Assembly: GCF_002993365.1 (NCBI RefSeq)
Contig: NZ_PVNP01000190.1
Coordinates: forward strand, 26,407 to 90,406
DNA from: Marisediminitalea alba
GTDB lineage: Bacteria; Pseudomonadota; Gammaproteobacteria; Enterobacterales; Alteromonadaceae
Length of the DNA: 64,000 nucleotides
Reading direction: 5' to 3'
Made by a program: the position numbers and the translations under genes. Below are positions 33,065 through 43,312 of this stretch, piece by piece (position 1 is the stretch's first letter; each line of letters begins with the position of its first letter). The notes under the pieces were generated by a model, which was not told where the DNA came from, searched no databases, and worked only from the letters and a program-made list of their open reading frames with translations.

Positions 33065-34570
33065 ATGTCGGAAACCGAAATCAAATTTGTGCTGCGCGAA
33101 GATCCGTTGCCCGCACTTAAAAACAACCTCTTCACCGTCTTAACGTCGCAGGATGTCACCATTGAGGAGAAAGGTCAGATTCATCTGCTCAATGATTATT
33201 ACGACACCACCGAACATTTGTTTCAGCAAAATAAAATTGGCATGCGTGTGCGCGGTGCCGATGGTCGCTACGAGCAAACGGTAAAAACCACCGGACAGGT
33301 AAGTGGCGGCTTGCATCAGCGGTTGGAATTTAACGTTGATTTGGATAGTCCGGAACCCGACCTGACCCTGTTTAATGATGTGCCATGGCCACAAGGTCAT
33401 CAGGCACAAACGCTAAACGAGCAGTTAGAAAAGCAGTTCGGCACACATTTTAACCGAACTATCTTTGATATTAGCTATCCCGATGCTGAAATTGAGCTGG
33501 TTTTCGATAACGGCAAAGTTGCTGCGCAACAGCAGGAAGCACCGATCCGCGAAATCGAGCTTGAGTTAAAAAGCGGCGAACTGAGCCGCATGTTCGAGCT
33601 GGCAAACCGGCTGGTGGATGCGCTACCGGCGAGATTAAGTGATACCTCCAAAGCGGCCCAGGGGTACCAGTTACTGCACGGTGTTTCTCATAAAGTGACG
33701 CCGCTACCGGACTTCCTGCCGCTGAAAGACAATATTTCTACCGAAGCCGCTTTTTGCCGGGCGCTGGAATGTGGATTAGTGCATTGGCAAAAACATGAGC
33801 ATCTGTACTTTGAAACCGGCGCTACCAAAATGCTTACTGAGGTTACCCGGGCAGTGCGAATGCTGTTACAGACGGTGTCGCTGTATTTACCCGTTTTACA
33901 ATGCCCGGCCATGCTGACACTGCATAAGCAACTGCTCAGTTATGCCGATAACTGGCTGTGGCAGGACGATCTGCAGAGTTTACGTTTGTTGTTGTCTAAG
34001 AAGAGTTTGTTTAATAAAAAGCTGTCACGCTATCCGGCTCTGATCAGCTACTTGCAGGGGCGGCAGGCCGGTTTGGTGCAGGCTCATGATCCTGCGAGCC
34101 GGCTTTTTCAGTCTGCGCCCTCAAAGCTTAAGCTGGCTATCGCTGAGATGCTGCAAAGCAAACCCTGGCGAGCCGAGGTAAAAGGTTATGATATGCCGCT
34201 GATGGAGCATGCCAAAGGCTGGCTGTCGCAAGGCTGGCAAACTATTCTGCAAACCATGCCCATCCAGCGCCGCATGTACGCTTCCAACTATACATCTGTT
34301 GAAATGTTGTTACGCCAGACCTTGTTTAACGGCTTTTTACTGGCCGATATGTTTGCCGACAGCCGTGGCCACTTCCGGGCGCCATGGTTGGATATTTTAA
34401 TCGGTATCGATGAACTCAATGCCCTGTTATTATTGAAAAAATCAATTTTTGATGCCGAGCTGGCCGAGCAACAGGAGTTGCTGGAATGGGTCCACGAGAA
34501 AACTCACGGACTGCTCAATGTGATGGAAAGAAGTCGTCAGGTCGCCATGACCGGCGAAGTGTACTGGTAA
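33065..34570 (+). CDS. ygiF: CYTH-CHAD inorganic triphosphatase YgiF
   Basis: The 501-residue protein starts with MSETEIKFVL, the ExExK motif of CYTH tunnel enzymes, which in E. coli YgiF hydrolyses inorganic tripolyphosphate. The CYTH domain spans about 1-200 (GMRVRGADGRYEQTVKT, EIELELKSG) and is followed by a helical CHAD domain with conserved basic/His residues, thought to bind polyphosphate. ygiM lies divergently next to it, as in enterobacteria. Confidence 0.92.
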   Translation: MSETEIKFVLREDPLPALKNNLFTVLTSQDVTIEEKGQIHLLNDYYDTTEHLFQQNKIGMRVRGADGRYEQTVKTTGQVSGGLHQRLEFNVDLDSPEPDLTLFNDVPWPQGHQAQTLNEQLEKQFGTHFNRTIFDISYPDAEIELVFDNGKVAAQQQEAPIREIELELKSGELSRMFELANRLVDALPARLSDTSKAAQGYQLLHGVSHKVTPLPDFLPLKDNISTEAAFCRALECGLVHWQKHEHLYFETGATKMLTEVTRAVRMLLQTVSLYLPVLQCPAMLTLHKQLLSYADNWLWQDDLQSLRLLLSKKSLFNKKLSRYPALISYLQGRQAGLVQAHDPASRLFQSAPSKLKLAIAEMLQSKPWRAEVKGYDMPLMEHAKGWLSQGWQTILQTMPIQRRMYASNYTSVEMLLRQTLFNGFLLADMFADSRGHFRAPWLDILIGIDELNALLLLKKSIFDAELAEQQELLEWVHEKTHGLLNVMERSRQVAMTGEVYW

Positions 34571-34595
34571 CTGATCACCGCGGAACAAAAACACC

Positions 34596-35678
34596 ATGTC
34601 CACTCAACATATGATCCCACTCTGGAGCGCAGGTGCGCTAACTGTCCTGTGGCTGTGTCTGCTGCTTAAAGTCAGCAGGAATAAGGTTGCAGCGAAAGGC
34701 TATAAGGGGTTCTGGCTGGCCATACTGAGCTGGCCGCTGCTGCTTAGCAGTGAATTATGGCAGCTTGTTGGCGGCGCATCACCCTGGTTGGCAGCGGCGG
34801 CTGTGGCTGCAATGCCGGTATTGTTGGCCGGAATTTATCGTAACTTGCTGGCGATGCTGTGGCGTAAGCCAAAACGGATAATGTGGCCGTTTTATACGAT
34901 AGGGCCTGGAATGTTGGTGCTAGTGGTTATTCAGGGCTGGTTGCATGGCAGTGACTGGCAACAATGGCCTGGATTTGCGCCGCTTGGAGAGCCACTCAGT
35001 TACTGGGCTGTGTATTTAACTTGCCTGATTGCTGCCTTTTTATTTTTGTACATCAGTATTGTGCTGATTGAGCAACTACAACAATACCACCACGAGTTAC
35101 CCTTGCAGGTAGTGGATACCGAAATGTATCACATCAAAGGGCTCAGCGGCGCCAGTGGGTTTGCGGTAGGCATGGCTTTCTGCCTGGCGATTATTGTTGC
35201 CGCGGTTGCGTTTGGTTTCTTACCGCTGACATTCTGGTTGACCTGGTTTCATTTAGGGCTGGCGCTCACTACGCTGGTATTGCTGGCACAGTTGAGCCGT
35301 GCTCACCGGCCGTCACCGTCGCCCTTCGACCACGACGCTATGAGTGCAGCGCCGAAAATGTCGCAGAGCACTGCTCAGGCGGTATTAAAACGCGCAGAAG
35401 CCGCGGTGATCAGTCAAAAAGCTTATAAAGAAATCGGCCTGACCCTGGCGATGTTCGCAGAACGGGCAGGCATGTCTGCCAGTGATATTTGTCTGGCGTT
35501 ACTGGCGGGTAAGAAAACCCATTTCCGTGGGTTTATCTACCAGTATCGAATGAAGTATGCCAAGCAGGTATTAATGGGGTCTGACACCAAACTCGGCAGT
35601 GTTACCAAGCGCCTGAAGCTGGGAGCGAATGGCACTGCCAGTCGCAGCTTTTTAAAATACCTCGAAAGCCGCCGCTAA
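34596..35678 (+). CDS. Membrane-anchored AraC-like regulator
   Basis: 360 residues: about seven hydrophobic membrane segments fill residues 8-250, then a cytoplasmic linker and a C-terminal helix-turn-helix resembling one AraC subdomain (LAMFAERAGMSASDICLALLAGKKTHFRGFIYQYRMKYAK, split here only by its two helices). The second AraC subdomain is short (KRLKLGANGTASRSFLKYLESRR) and lacks the usual SYFSRxFKKxxGxSPxxYR motif. Integral-membrane AraC proteins have been described but are poorly characterised; the membrane part could sense a lipid or envelope signal. It is 25 bp after ygiF and probably cotranscribed. Target genes unknown. Confidence 0.65.
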   Translation: MSTQHMIPLWSAGALTVLWLCLLLKVSRNKVAAKGYKGFWLAILSWPLLLSSELWQLVGGASPWLAAAAVAAMPVLLAGIYRNLLAMLWRKPKRIMWPFYTIGPGMLVLVVIQGWLHGSDWQQWPGFAPLGEPLSYWAVYLTCLIAAFLFLYISIVLIEQLQQYHHELPLQVVDTEMYHIKGLSGASGFAVGMAFCLAIIVAAVAFGFLPLTFWLTWFHLGLALTTLVLLAQLSRAHRPSPSPFDHDAMSAAPKMSQSTAQAVLKRAEAAVISQKAYKEIGLTLAMFAERAGMSASDICLALLAGKKTHFRGFIYQYRMKYAKQVLMGSDTKLGSVTKRLKLGANGTASRSFLKYLESRR

Positions 35679-35697
35679 GGGTTAGCGGCCGTGGACG

Positions 35698-35997
<300 letters not shown>

Positions 35998-36061
35998 TTA
36001 TATGCAAAGCCGTTAACGCTATCGCTTGATTCAGGTCAAAGGCAACACCGGGAAACGATAA

Positions 36062-36739
36062 TTATTGCTGAAAATGGGTTTGCAGGATTAGACTGGTGAA
36101 CTGTTTGCGCAGATAAAAGCCCCGGGGCCGGGTTTTAATTTTATTGCCCTCGGCATCCAGCGCATCGGTTAACACCTGGCCACTGGCTGCCTTGGGGCGA
36201 AGCTGCATGACGTCGCCATGCCGGGCCGTCACTGACTCAACCTTGCCAAGTGCGATCATCTCGGTGAGTTCTTCCCAGTCCTGCTGTAACAGGGCGTTTT
36301 GTGCTTCATTGGGTTGCCACAGAAAAGGCGTAGCAATGCGCCGCTCGGCTACCGGTATCTGCCGTTCACCCTCTACCGGTACCCACAGAACACACTGCAA
36401 CTTGTTTTTGACATTACTGGTTTGCCAGGTGATTAACGGCGGTAGCAGTAAGGGGGCATAACATACGTAAGTGGTTTCCAGCGGCTGACCGAACTGATTA
36501 ATTGGCAGGGTTTTGAGTTCCACCCCGAGCTCCGGGAAATCCTGTTGTGGCTTAGAACCGGCGGTAGCGCCTAACCAGGTTTCAATCAACTGACCTGTCC
36601 AACCTTTGTGGCGTTTAAAGTCCCGTGGAATGGCTATGCCTGCCATGTCAGCCAACTCGCCGAGACTGAATCCGGCAATCGCCTGAGCGCGGCTTTCCAG
36701 TTCTGATAAGTCAGCGGGTGCACAGGTTGGTATTTGCAA
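36062..36739 (-). CDS. mutH: DNA mismatch repair endonuclease MutH
   Basis: Nicks the unmethylated strand at hemimethylated GATC sites when activated by MutS-MutL. 225 residues, the same as E. coli (229). The active-site triad appears in DFPELGVELKTLPI (Asp, Glu, Lys), with the KGWTGQLIE segment before it. Its presence implies methyl-directed repair with Dam methylation, as in Alteromonadales and enterics. Divergent from rppH, the conserved arrangement. Confidence 0.95.
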   Translation of the reverse strand: MQIPTCAPADLSELESRAQAIAGFSLGELADMAGIAIPRDFKRHKGWTGQLIETWLGATAGSKPQQDFPELGVELKTLPINQFGQPLETTYVCYAPLLLPPLITWQTSNVKNKLQCVLWVPVEGERQIPVAERRIATPFLWQPNEAQNALLQQDWEELTEMIALGKVESVTARHGDVMQLRPKAASGQVLTDALDAEGNKIKTRPRGFYLRKQFTSLILQTHFQQ

Positions 36740-36805
36740 ACCTTCTATCCCTTAAAAAACCATTACGTTAAACAAATGTCATAAATACTTTGCATGCACA
36801 AAGGT

Positions 36806-36835
36806 TTGTGAAAGAATGCTATCACAGAACATTAT
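36806..36835 (+). promoter_or_regulatory. Possible rppH-ptsP operon promoter
   Basis: TTGTGA (36806-36811) and CATTAT (36830-36835), spaced by 18 bp, lie 20 bp before the rppH start. The match to consensus is partial. Confidence 0.35.
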
Positions 36836-36854
36836 AAAGTGCCCGGGAGTCTGA

Positions 36855-37385
36855 GTGATAGATACCGATGGATTCCGTGCGAATGTGGGCATAGTGATTT
36901 GCAACAAAATAGGTCAGGTATTTTGGGCAAGACGGTATGGCCAACATTCATGGCAGTTTCCCCAAGGCGGAATAGATGAAGGGGAAACTGTAGAGCAGGC
37001 AATGTATCGTGAGTTACATGAAGAAGTAGGACTTACCCCGAAAGACGTAAGCATTCTGAGCGTGACACGAAATTGGGTGCGATACAAACTGCCCAAACGG
37101 TTAATAAGGCAAGGCAGTAATCCGGTTTGTATAGGACAGAAACAAAAATGGTTTTTGTTGCAACTGGATTGCCAGGACAAAGACGTAGATGTATTGAAAT
37201 CCGGTCATCCGGAATTTGATGACTGGCGCTGGGTGAGTTACTGGTACCCGGTGAGAAATGTGGTGTCCTTTAAGCGCGATGTCTACCGCCGTGTAATGAA
37301 AGAATTTGCCGGGACGGTGATCACCTCGCAGCCGCGACACCAGCATCATCATTCAAAGCAGCATCGTCGCAAACGACGCGGATAA
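36855..37385 (+). CDS. rppH: RNA pyrophosphohydrolase RppH
   Basis: Removes pyrophosphate from the 5' end of mRNA, starting RNase E-dependent decay. The 176-residue protein begins at GTG with the family start [17 protein letters not shown]. The Nudix box [23 protein letters not shown] (residues 38-60) is intact. The last 20 residues are basic and His-rich. First gene of a conserved operon with ptsP 14 bp downstream. Confidence 0.96.
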   Translation: MIDTDGFRANVGIVICNKIGQVFWARRYGQHSWQFPQGGIDEGETVEQAMYRELHEEVGLTPKDVSILSVTRNWVRYKLPKRLIRQGSNPVCIGQKQKWFLLQLDCQDKDVDVLKSGHPEFDDWRWVSYWYPVRNVVSFKRDVYRRVMKEFAGTVITSQPRHQHHHSKQHRRKRRG

Positions 37386-37399
37386 GGGTAGGATCACTC

Positions 37400-39724
37400 T
37401 TGGCGGCAGAAGCGGGTCGAAAAAACAGCATTCTAACGGTACTTAAAAGTATCGTTCAGGAGGTCAACCAAATTCCCCGGTTGACCGATGCATTGTTTCG
37501 CCTGGCTGAACGCGTTAAGCAAACCATGGGCGTCGACTCCTGCTCCATTTACCTGGCCGACTACAACTCTCAGGCTTTTGTTCTTAAAGCCACCGACGGC
37601 CTCGCGCCTGACGCTGTGGAGCTGGTTAAAATAGGTTTTTCTGAAGGTTTAATCGGCTTGGTAGGGCAGCGTGAAGAGCCGCTCAATATTCAGGATGCGC
37701 CCAACCACCCTCGCTTTAAACATTACCCGGAAGTTAAAGAAGAAAGCTATCACGCCTTTCTTGGCACTCCGATTATCCATCAGCGTAAAGTGCTGGGTGT
37801 TATCACCATGCAGCAAAGCGCCAAGCGTAAATTCAGTGAAGATGAAGAAGCCTTTCTGGTGACGCTGGCGGCGCAAATAGCGCTGGAAATATCCCACGCT
37901 GAAACCCGTGGCGCACTCAATCCCATTGCCGGCATATACGCTGGCCACATGCAAAAGAATGTTCGCGGCGTGCCGGGTTCACCGGGTCTGGCCATGGGCG
38001 TGGGGTATTCGCCTCATGCGGCTTACACGCTGGCTACCTGGATTGTAAAACAGTCGGATAATACCCAGCAGGAAATTGATTATTACCGCAAAGGCGTAGA
38101 GGTTACCCGCACCCAGGTCGAAGCGCTGTCGCAACGGCTGGAAGGCCAGGTACCCGACGATGTGCGGGCAATCTTTCAGCTTTATCATCAATTACTCGAC
38201 GCCAACAGTCTGGGGCGGGAAGTTGAGGCAAAAATACGCGAGGGCTGGGATGCTGCGTCATCATTAAAGCTGGTGGTAGAAGCTTATGCTGCCCGGTTTG
38301 AGGCGATGGATGATCCGTACATGCAGGAACGGGCCATCGATATTGTGGACTTATCTAACCGGATCCTGGTTAATATTCTGCAGGTGATCAGTGGCAAGAC
38401 AGAAGCCGTCAGCGATCGCCCTAGCGAGGCTAGCATTCTGGTGGCCGAAGAAGTCTCCGCGCCAATGCTGGCGGAATTCCCCAAGGAGTTTCTGGCCGGG
38501 ATTATTTCTATTCGTGGCTCCAATAACTCCCACGCCGCGATTCTCGCCAGAGCCATGGGTGTACCCGCGGTTATGGGTTGTCAGAATGTGTCGCCAACCC
38601 TGCTTGAGAAAAAGGAAATCCTTCTCGACGGCTATGCCGGCGAGGTTATTGTGTCGCCTGAAAAGGCTATCAGGGCTGAGTTCAGTCAACTCATAGAAGA
38701 AGAAAAACTCCTCTCAGAGCGTATCGACAAAGAAGCCGACAAGCCCTGCGAAAGTGAAGACGGCTGCCGGATTAATTTGCAGGTGAACGCTGGCTTATCC
38801 GCTGAGATTGAAACCGCCGTGCACTCAGGCAAAGTCGGCATAGGGCTCTATCGTACGGAAATTCCGTTTATGATGCGTGAGCGTTTTCCCTCTGAAAGTG
38901 AACAGGTTGAGTTGTATCAGAATGTTCTGAAGAGCGCACCAAATCGCGAGATTGTTATGCGCACACTGGACGTGGGCGGTGATAAACCGCTGCCCTATTT
39001 CCCGATTACTGAAGAAAACCCGTTTTTGGGCTGGCGTGGGATCCGCCTGACCCTCGACCATCCGGAAATTTTCCTGGTACAAATCCGCGCCATGTTACGC
39101 GCCAGTATTGGCTTACAGAATCTCAGTATTATGCTGCCGATGATTTCCAGCGTTGGCGAGGTAAATGAGGCGCGCCGGCTGGTGGAGCAGGCGTTTTTCG
39201 AGGTAGAAGAAGAGGCAAGGCTTAAAGGCGAGCGGCTTTATCGGCCGCGTCTGGGCATAATGCTCGAGGTGCCCTCGGTGTTGTATCAATTACCGCAACT
39301 GGCTAAAAAGGTGGACTTTTTCTCAGTCGGCAGTAACGATTTAACCCAGTACCTGCTCGCCGTAGACCGCAATAACACGCGGGTGGCCAGCCTGTATAAC
39401 AGCTACCATCCGGCAGTACTCTCGGCTTTGTATGACATTGCCAAACAGGCTGATCAGTATCAGGTACCGGTATCAGTGTGTGGGGAAATCGCCGGTGAAC
39501 CAGGCGGCGCCATCCTGCTAATGGGGATGGGGTATCGTAAACTTAGTATGAACGCCTTTAACCTGCGTAAGATTAACTGGGTGGTGCGTAATGTAAACCT
39601 CAGTGAGGCGCAGTCGTTACTGTCTTGTGCATTAACCTCCGACAGCTACGAAGAAGTCTTTAATCACATCAATCAGTATTTGGAAGTGAAAGGGCTCGGT
39701 GGATTAGTCCGGGCCGGTTCTTAA
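37400..39724 (+). CDS. ptsP: Enzyme I-Ntr, GAF-domain PEP phosphotransferase
   Basis: Phosphorylates NPr from PEP in the nitrogen-related PTS, a regulatory chain rather than a sugar carrier. It starts at TTG, 6 bp after AGGA; no ATG fits. Domains in order: GAF sensor (about 20-165), HPr-binding helical region, phosphohistidine domain with H378 in RGSNNSHAAILARAMG, and the C-terminal PEP-binding barrel (GLYRTEIPFM, VGSNDLTQYLLAVDR, VCGEIAGEPG). 774 residues; E. coli PtsP has 748. Upstream of the TSUP gene and lgt-thyA. Confidence 0.95.
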   Translation: MAAEAGRKNSILTVLKSIVQEVNQIPRLTDALFRLAERVKQTMGVDSCSIYLADYNSQAFVLKATDGLAPDAVELVKIGFSEGLIGLVGQREEPLNIQDAPNHPRFKHYPEVKEESYHAFLGTPIIHQRKVLGVITMQQSAKRKFSEDEEAFLVTLAAQIALEISHAETRGALNPIAGIYAGHMQKNVRGVPGSPGLAMGVGYSPHAAYTLATWIVKQSDNTQQEIDYYRKGVEVTRTQVEALSQRLEGQVPDDVRAIFQLYHQLLDANSLGREVEAKIREGWDAASSLKLVVEAYAARFEAMDDPYMQERAIDIVDLSNRILVNILQVISGKTEAVSDRPSEASILVAEEVSAPMLAEFPKEFLAGIISIRGSNNSHAAILARAMGVPAVMGCQNVSPTLLEKKEILLDGYAGEVIVSPEKAIRAEFSQLIEEEKLLSERIDKEADKPCESEDGCRINLQVNAGLSAEIETAVHSGKVGIGLYRTEIPFMMRERFPSESEQVELYQNVLKSAPNREIVMRTLDVGGDKPLPYFPITEENPFLGWRGIRLTLDHPEIFLVQIRAMLRASIGLQNLSIMLPMISSVGEVNEARRLVEQAFFEVEEEARLKGERLYRPRLGIMLEVPSVLYQLPQLAKKVDFFSVGSNDLTQYLLAVDRNNTRVASLYNSYHPAVLSALYDIAKQADQYQVPVSVCGEIAGEPGGAILLMGMGYRKLSMNAFNLRKINWVVRNVNLSEAQSLLSCALTSDSYEEVFNHINQYLEVKGLGGLVRAGS

Positions 39725-39810
39725 ATTCATCATATTACAAGGCTATGCTAACGCCTCTGTAAGGTGGACTTATGGTATGCTAGCAACCTCAATCATTACG
39801 GAGACTTAGA

Positions 39811-40617
39811 TTGGATCCTCTGCTACTCATTTTCGTCAGTTGTATGGCCCTGGGAATGCTCACCGGGACACTGGCTGGCATGCTCGGTATTGGTGGCGGC
39901 CTGATTATTGTTCCGGTGCTGTCTGCGCTGCTGACCGGTATTGCCGGCATCAGCCATGAGCTGGCGATGCCCATGGCTATTGCCACTTCATTATTCACCA
40001 TTATCGTTACAGGTTTTTTCTCTGCCAAAGCGCATTATTCACTGGGCAATATTGTGCCCCGGGTGATTGTTTTAAGCGGTACCGGTATTGCGGTTGGTGC
40101 CATCGCCGGAGCTCAGCTGGCCAGCATGTTGCCGGCTGATATTCTCACCAAAGTGTTTGCCGGATTAGTCATACTCATTGCCGCACAAATGGTATTTGGC
40201 AAGCGTACCGCCTCGAATAAAGCTTATACGCCAGCCATCCTAATTACCGTGGGTGCCATTGTAGGAACCATCTCGGCATTGATGGGCATCGGCGGCGGTG
40301 CTTTGCTGGTACCGGCACTGGTCTGGTTTCAGGTGCCTATTCGTCAGGCAATTGGCTGTGCAGCAGTCAGCGGTCTTGTCATCGCGTTATTTGGCACCGG
40401 AAGCTTTATCCACGCGGGTTGGAATTTACCCGATTTACCAGACTGGTCACTGGGGTATGTTTACTTACCCGCAGGATTTGGCATTATGGCCACTTCTATA
40501 TTTACTGCTGGCTTTGGCGCCCGGTTAGGGCAGAATATGCCAACAGAATTACTTAAAAAGATTTTAGCGGGACTACTGGTGTTAGTGAGTATCCGCATGA
40601 TTATAGGAATGAATTAG
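39811..40617 (+). CDS. TSUP (TauE/SafE) family transporter
   Basis: A 268-residue integral membrane protein with about eight helices and the two repeated signature segments of the sulphite exporter TauE/SafE family (GMLGIGGGLIIVPVL near residue 23 and ALMGIGGGALLVPALVWF near 155). Members export small sulphur-containing or organic anions; the substrate here is not known. TTG start with GGAG 7 bp upstream. It ends three bases before lgt, so it is likely in the ptsP-lgt-thyA operon; the same insertion between ptsP and lgt is common in Alteromonadales. Confidence 0.88.
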   Translation: MDPLLLIFVSCMALGMLTGTLAGMLGIGGGLIIVPVLSALLTGIAGISHELAMPMAIATSLFTIIVTGFFSAKAHYSLGNIVPRVIVLSGTGIAVGAIAGAQLASMLPADILTKVFAGLVILIAAQMVFGKRTASNKAYTPAILITVGAIVGTISALMGIGGGALLVPALVWFQVPIRQAIGCAAVSGLVIALFGTGSFIHAGWNLPDLPDWSLGYVYLPAGFGIMATSIFTAGFGARLGQNMPTELLKKILAGLLVLVSIRMIIGMN

Positions 40618-40620
40618 TAC

Positions 40621-41445
40621 ATGGGTGAAACAGACTTCCTGGTATTTCCCAATATCGATCCGGTTATTGTCAGTCTCGGGCCACTAAGCGTGCGCTGGTA
40701 TGGCATGATGTATTTGCTGGGCTTTATTGCCGCTTATCTGCTGGCTAAAAAGCGCTTACCAAACTCGCCCTGGAACCGCGACCAGCTCAGCGATCTGCTG
40801 TTTTGGGGCTTTGTTGGTGTGATTATTGGTGGGCGCCTGGGTTACGTGCTGTTTTACCAGTGGGGATTGTTTGTGGAAGATCCCACTTATCTGTTTAAAA
40901 TATGGACCGGCGGCATGTCGTTCCATGGCGGCTTACTGGGCGTGATTGCAGCCATGGCCTGGCAGGCTAAACGTCTGAATGCCAGCTTCTTGCAGGTTGC
41001 AGACTTTATTGCGCCACTGGTGCCCATTGGCCTCGGTGCAGGCCGTATTGGCAACTTTCTTAATGCTGAACTGTGGGGGCGCACTACAGATGTACCCTGG
41101 GCGATTATTTTCCCGGGCGCTGGTCCACAGCCACGCCATCCTTCACAACTTTATGAATTTGCCCTGGAAGGTGTGTTACTGTTTATTATTCTCTGGCTGT
41201 ATTCTGCGCGACCAAGACCAACCGGTGCGGTGGGCGGCTTATTCCTGATGGGGTATGGCGCGTTTCGTTTTATTGTTGAGTTTTATCGCGAACCTGATGC
41301 CCACATTGGTTTGTATCAGGTTGGTCTGAGTCAGGGACAGCTGCTCTGTATCCCGATGATCCTCGGTGGTCTGGGGCTAATGGTATATGCCTATAAAAAG
41401 AAGGGTGTCACAACAACACCTGCTAACAAAACGGTAAAGAGCTAG
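40621..41445 (+). CDS. lgt: Prolipoprotein diacylglyceryl transferase
   Basis: Transfers diacylglycerol from phosphatidylglycerol to the lipobox cysteine of preprolipoproteins, such as the lipoproteins at 5519, 20821 and 59479. Seven transmembrane segments; [13 protein letters not shown], the [14 protein letters not shown] signature near residue 140 and HPSQLYEF near 178 are all present. Followed 7 bp later by thyA, as in E. coli. Confidence 0.97.
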   Translation: MGETDFLVFPNIDPVIVSLGPLSVRWYGMMYLLGFIAAYLLAKKRLPNSPWNRDQLSDLLFWGFVGVIIGGRLGYVLFYQWGLFVEDPTYLFKIWTGGMSFHGGLLGVIAAMAWQAKRLNASFLQVADFIAPLVPIGLGAGRIGNFLNAELWGRTTDVPWAIIFPGAGPQPRHPSQLYEFALEGVLLFIILWLYSARPRPTGAVGGLFLMGYGAFRFIVEFYREPDAHIGLYQVGLSQGQLLCIPMILGGLGLMVYAYKKKGVTTTPANKTVKS

Positions 41446-41452
41446 ACGACGC

Positions 41453-42286
41453 ATGAAAGAGTACTTAGCATTAATGCGCCATATTCGCGATAACGGCGTA
41501 AAAAAAGAAGACAGAACCGGCACCGGAACATTAAGTGTATTTGGCTATCAGATGCGCTTTGACCTTAATGAAGGTTTTCCGCTGGTAACTACCAAAAAGT
41601 GCCATCTGCGCTCCATTATTCATGAATTGTTGTGGTTCTTAAAAGGTGAAACCAATATCGCCTATCTTAAGGAAAACGGTGTTTCGATCTGGGATGAGTG
41701 GGCCACGGATGAGGGCGAGTTAGGGCCGGTTTACGGCCATCAGTGGCGCAGCTGGACTGGCGCCGATGGCGAGACCGTCGACCAAATTACCGCGCTGATC
41801 AACGAAATTAAAACCAACCCTGATTCCCGCCGTCTGATTGTAAGCGCCTGGAACCCGTCAGTACTACCTGATCCAACGATGTCACCGAAAGACAATGCGG
41901 CCCACGGCAAGCAAGCGTTACCGCCTTGCCACACCCTGTTTCAGTTTTATGTGCTGGAAGGAAAGCTCTCCTGCCAGTTATATCAACGCAGTGGTGATGT
42001 CTTCCTTGGCGTACCCTTTAATATCGCCAGCTATGCCTTGCTGACCCTGATGGTGGCACAAGTGTGCGGCCTCGAACCCGGTGAGTTTATCCATACGCTG
42101 GGCGATGCCCACCTGTACCTTAACCATCTTGAGCAAACAGAACTGCAGTTAAGTCGTGAGCCCTTTGCACGCCCGACCATGCGGCTCAACCCTGAGGTTA
42201 GGGATATCTTTGGTTTTAGCATTGATGATTTCACTTTAGAAAACTATCAGTCGCATCCACACATTAAAGCGCCGGTGGCCATTTAA
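41453..42286 (+). CDS. thyA: Thymidylate synthase
   Basis: Makes dTMP from dUMP and methylene-tetrahydrofolate. The catalytic nucleophile is C159 in [12 protein letters not shown]; the dUMP-binding [22 protein letters not shown] and DAHLYLNH motifs are intact. 277 residues, 13 more than E. coli ThyA, with the extra residues ahead of the active-site loop ([12 protein letters not shown]). Its product dihydrofolate is recycled by FolA (19216). Confidence 0.97.
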   Translation: MKEYLALMRHIRDNGVKKEDRTGTGTLSVFGYQMRFDLNEGFPLVTTKKCHLRSIIHELLWFLKGETNIAYLKENGVSIWDEWATDEGELGPVYGHQWRSWTGADGETVDQITALINEIKTNPDSRRLIVSAWNPSVLPDPTMSPKDNAAHGKQALPPCHTLFQFYVLEGKLSCQLYQRSGDVFLGVPFNIASYALLTLMVAQVCGLEPGEFIHTLGDAHLYLNHLEQTELQLSREPFARPTMRLNPEVRDIFGFSIDDFTLENYQSHPHIKAPVAI

Positions 42287-42294
42287 GGTGGGTT

Positions 42295-43308
42295 ATGAGT
42301 AAAACCAATGTACTGATTTGCGACGACTCGGCTTTCGCCAGAAAGCAGATGGCCCGGGCCATTCCCGATGGCTGGGACGTACTGTTGCATTTTGCCAAAG
42401 ACGGTCAGGAAGCGCTGGAAATGATCCGCGCCGGAAAAGGCGACGTGATGTTCCTTGATCTGAATATGCCGGTAATGGATGGTTATGCCACCATGGAAGT
42501 CATCCGTCGGGAAGACTTACCTTGTTTGGTGATTACCGTATCCGGAGACGTTCAGCCTGAAGCGCGCACCCGTATGCTGGCCATGGGTGCATTAGACTTT
42601 ATTCGTAAGCCCATCGATAATCAAAAGCTTATCACCTTACTCAAGCAGTACGGCATTTACACCGGCGACGCCCGTTCAGAGCAGCGTAAGAAGCAAACTG
42701 CACTCGCTGGTAGCAGCGACAGCGAAAAGCTGGATGCTTACCGGGAGCTAGTTAATGTGGCCATGGGCCGGGCGGGTGAAAACCTTGCCCGCCAACTCGG
42801 CGAGTTTATCGACTTACCCATTCCCAATGTGAATATCATTGAGAACAACGAACTGCATATGGCCTTTGCCGAGGTTAACCGTAATGACAGTGTTTCGGCA
42901 GTGTCCAAAGGGTTTGTTAGTGCCGGTATCAACGGTGAAGCGCTGGTCATTTTCAATGATACTGACTTTGAAAATATCATTACGCTATTAAATTATGACC
43001 AGTTGTCGGCCGCGCCAGCGCAGCTTGAAGCGCTGATGGATATTTCTAATATCCTTATTGGTGCCTGCCTGAATGCCCTGTCTGATCAGCTTAACGTTAC
43101 TTTCAGCCACTCGTCACCGATTATTCTGGGGCGTAACCGCGAGCTGGAGAGTTTGCTGGCAAACACCAAGCAGCGCTGGAATCGTATTATGGCGGTAGAA
43201 ATTGGTTATGGTATTAAACAGCGCGGCATTCATTTTGAGTTGCTGTTGTTGTTCCCGGATACCTCCATGGAGCGTATTTATTCACGACTGGTAGATATTG
43301 AGGACTAA
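42295..43308 (+). CDS. Response regulator with CheC-like phosphatase domain
   Basis: 337 residues: an N-terminal receiver domain (1-120; phospho-acceptor D55 in MFLDLNMPVMDG, acid pocket CDDS) joined to a CheC/CheX-like domain (about 145-330). The latter has the two ExxN/DxxN-type helices ELVNVAMGRAGENLA and LMDISNILIGACLNAL of CheC phosphatases. CheC/CheX domains dephosphorylate CheY-like proteins, so this protein could be both a phosphate acceptor and a phosphatase. It follows thyA by 8 bp and overlaps or abuts a PAS-GGDEF gene, suggesting a link between phospho-signalling and cyclic di-GMP. No chemotaxis genes are nearby. Confidence 0.82.
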   Translation: MSKTNVLICDDSAFARKQMARAIPDGWDVLLHFAKDGQEALEMIRAGKGDVMFLDLNMPVMDGYATMEVIRREDLPCLVITVSGDVQPEARTRMLAMGALDFIRKPIDNQKLITLLKQYGIYTGDARSEQRKKQTALAGSSDSEKLDAYRELVNVAMGRAGENLARQLGEFIDLPIPNVNIIENNELHMAFAEVNRNDSVSAVSKGFVSAGINGEALVIFNDTDFENIITLLNYDQLSAAPAQLEALMDISNILIGACLNALSDQLNVTFSHSSPIILGRNRELESLLANTKQRWNRIMAVEIGYGIKQRGIHFELLLLFPDTSMERIYSRLVDIED

Positions 43309-43312
43309 TGCC

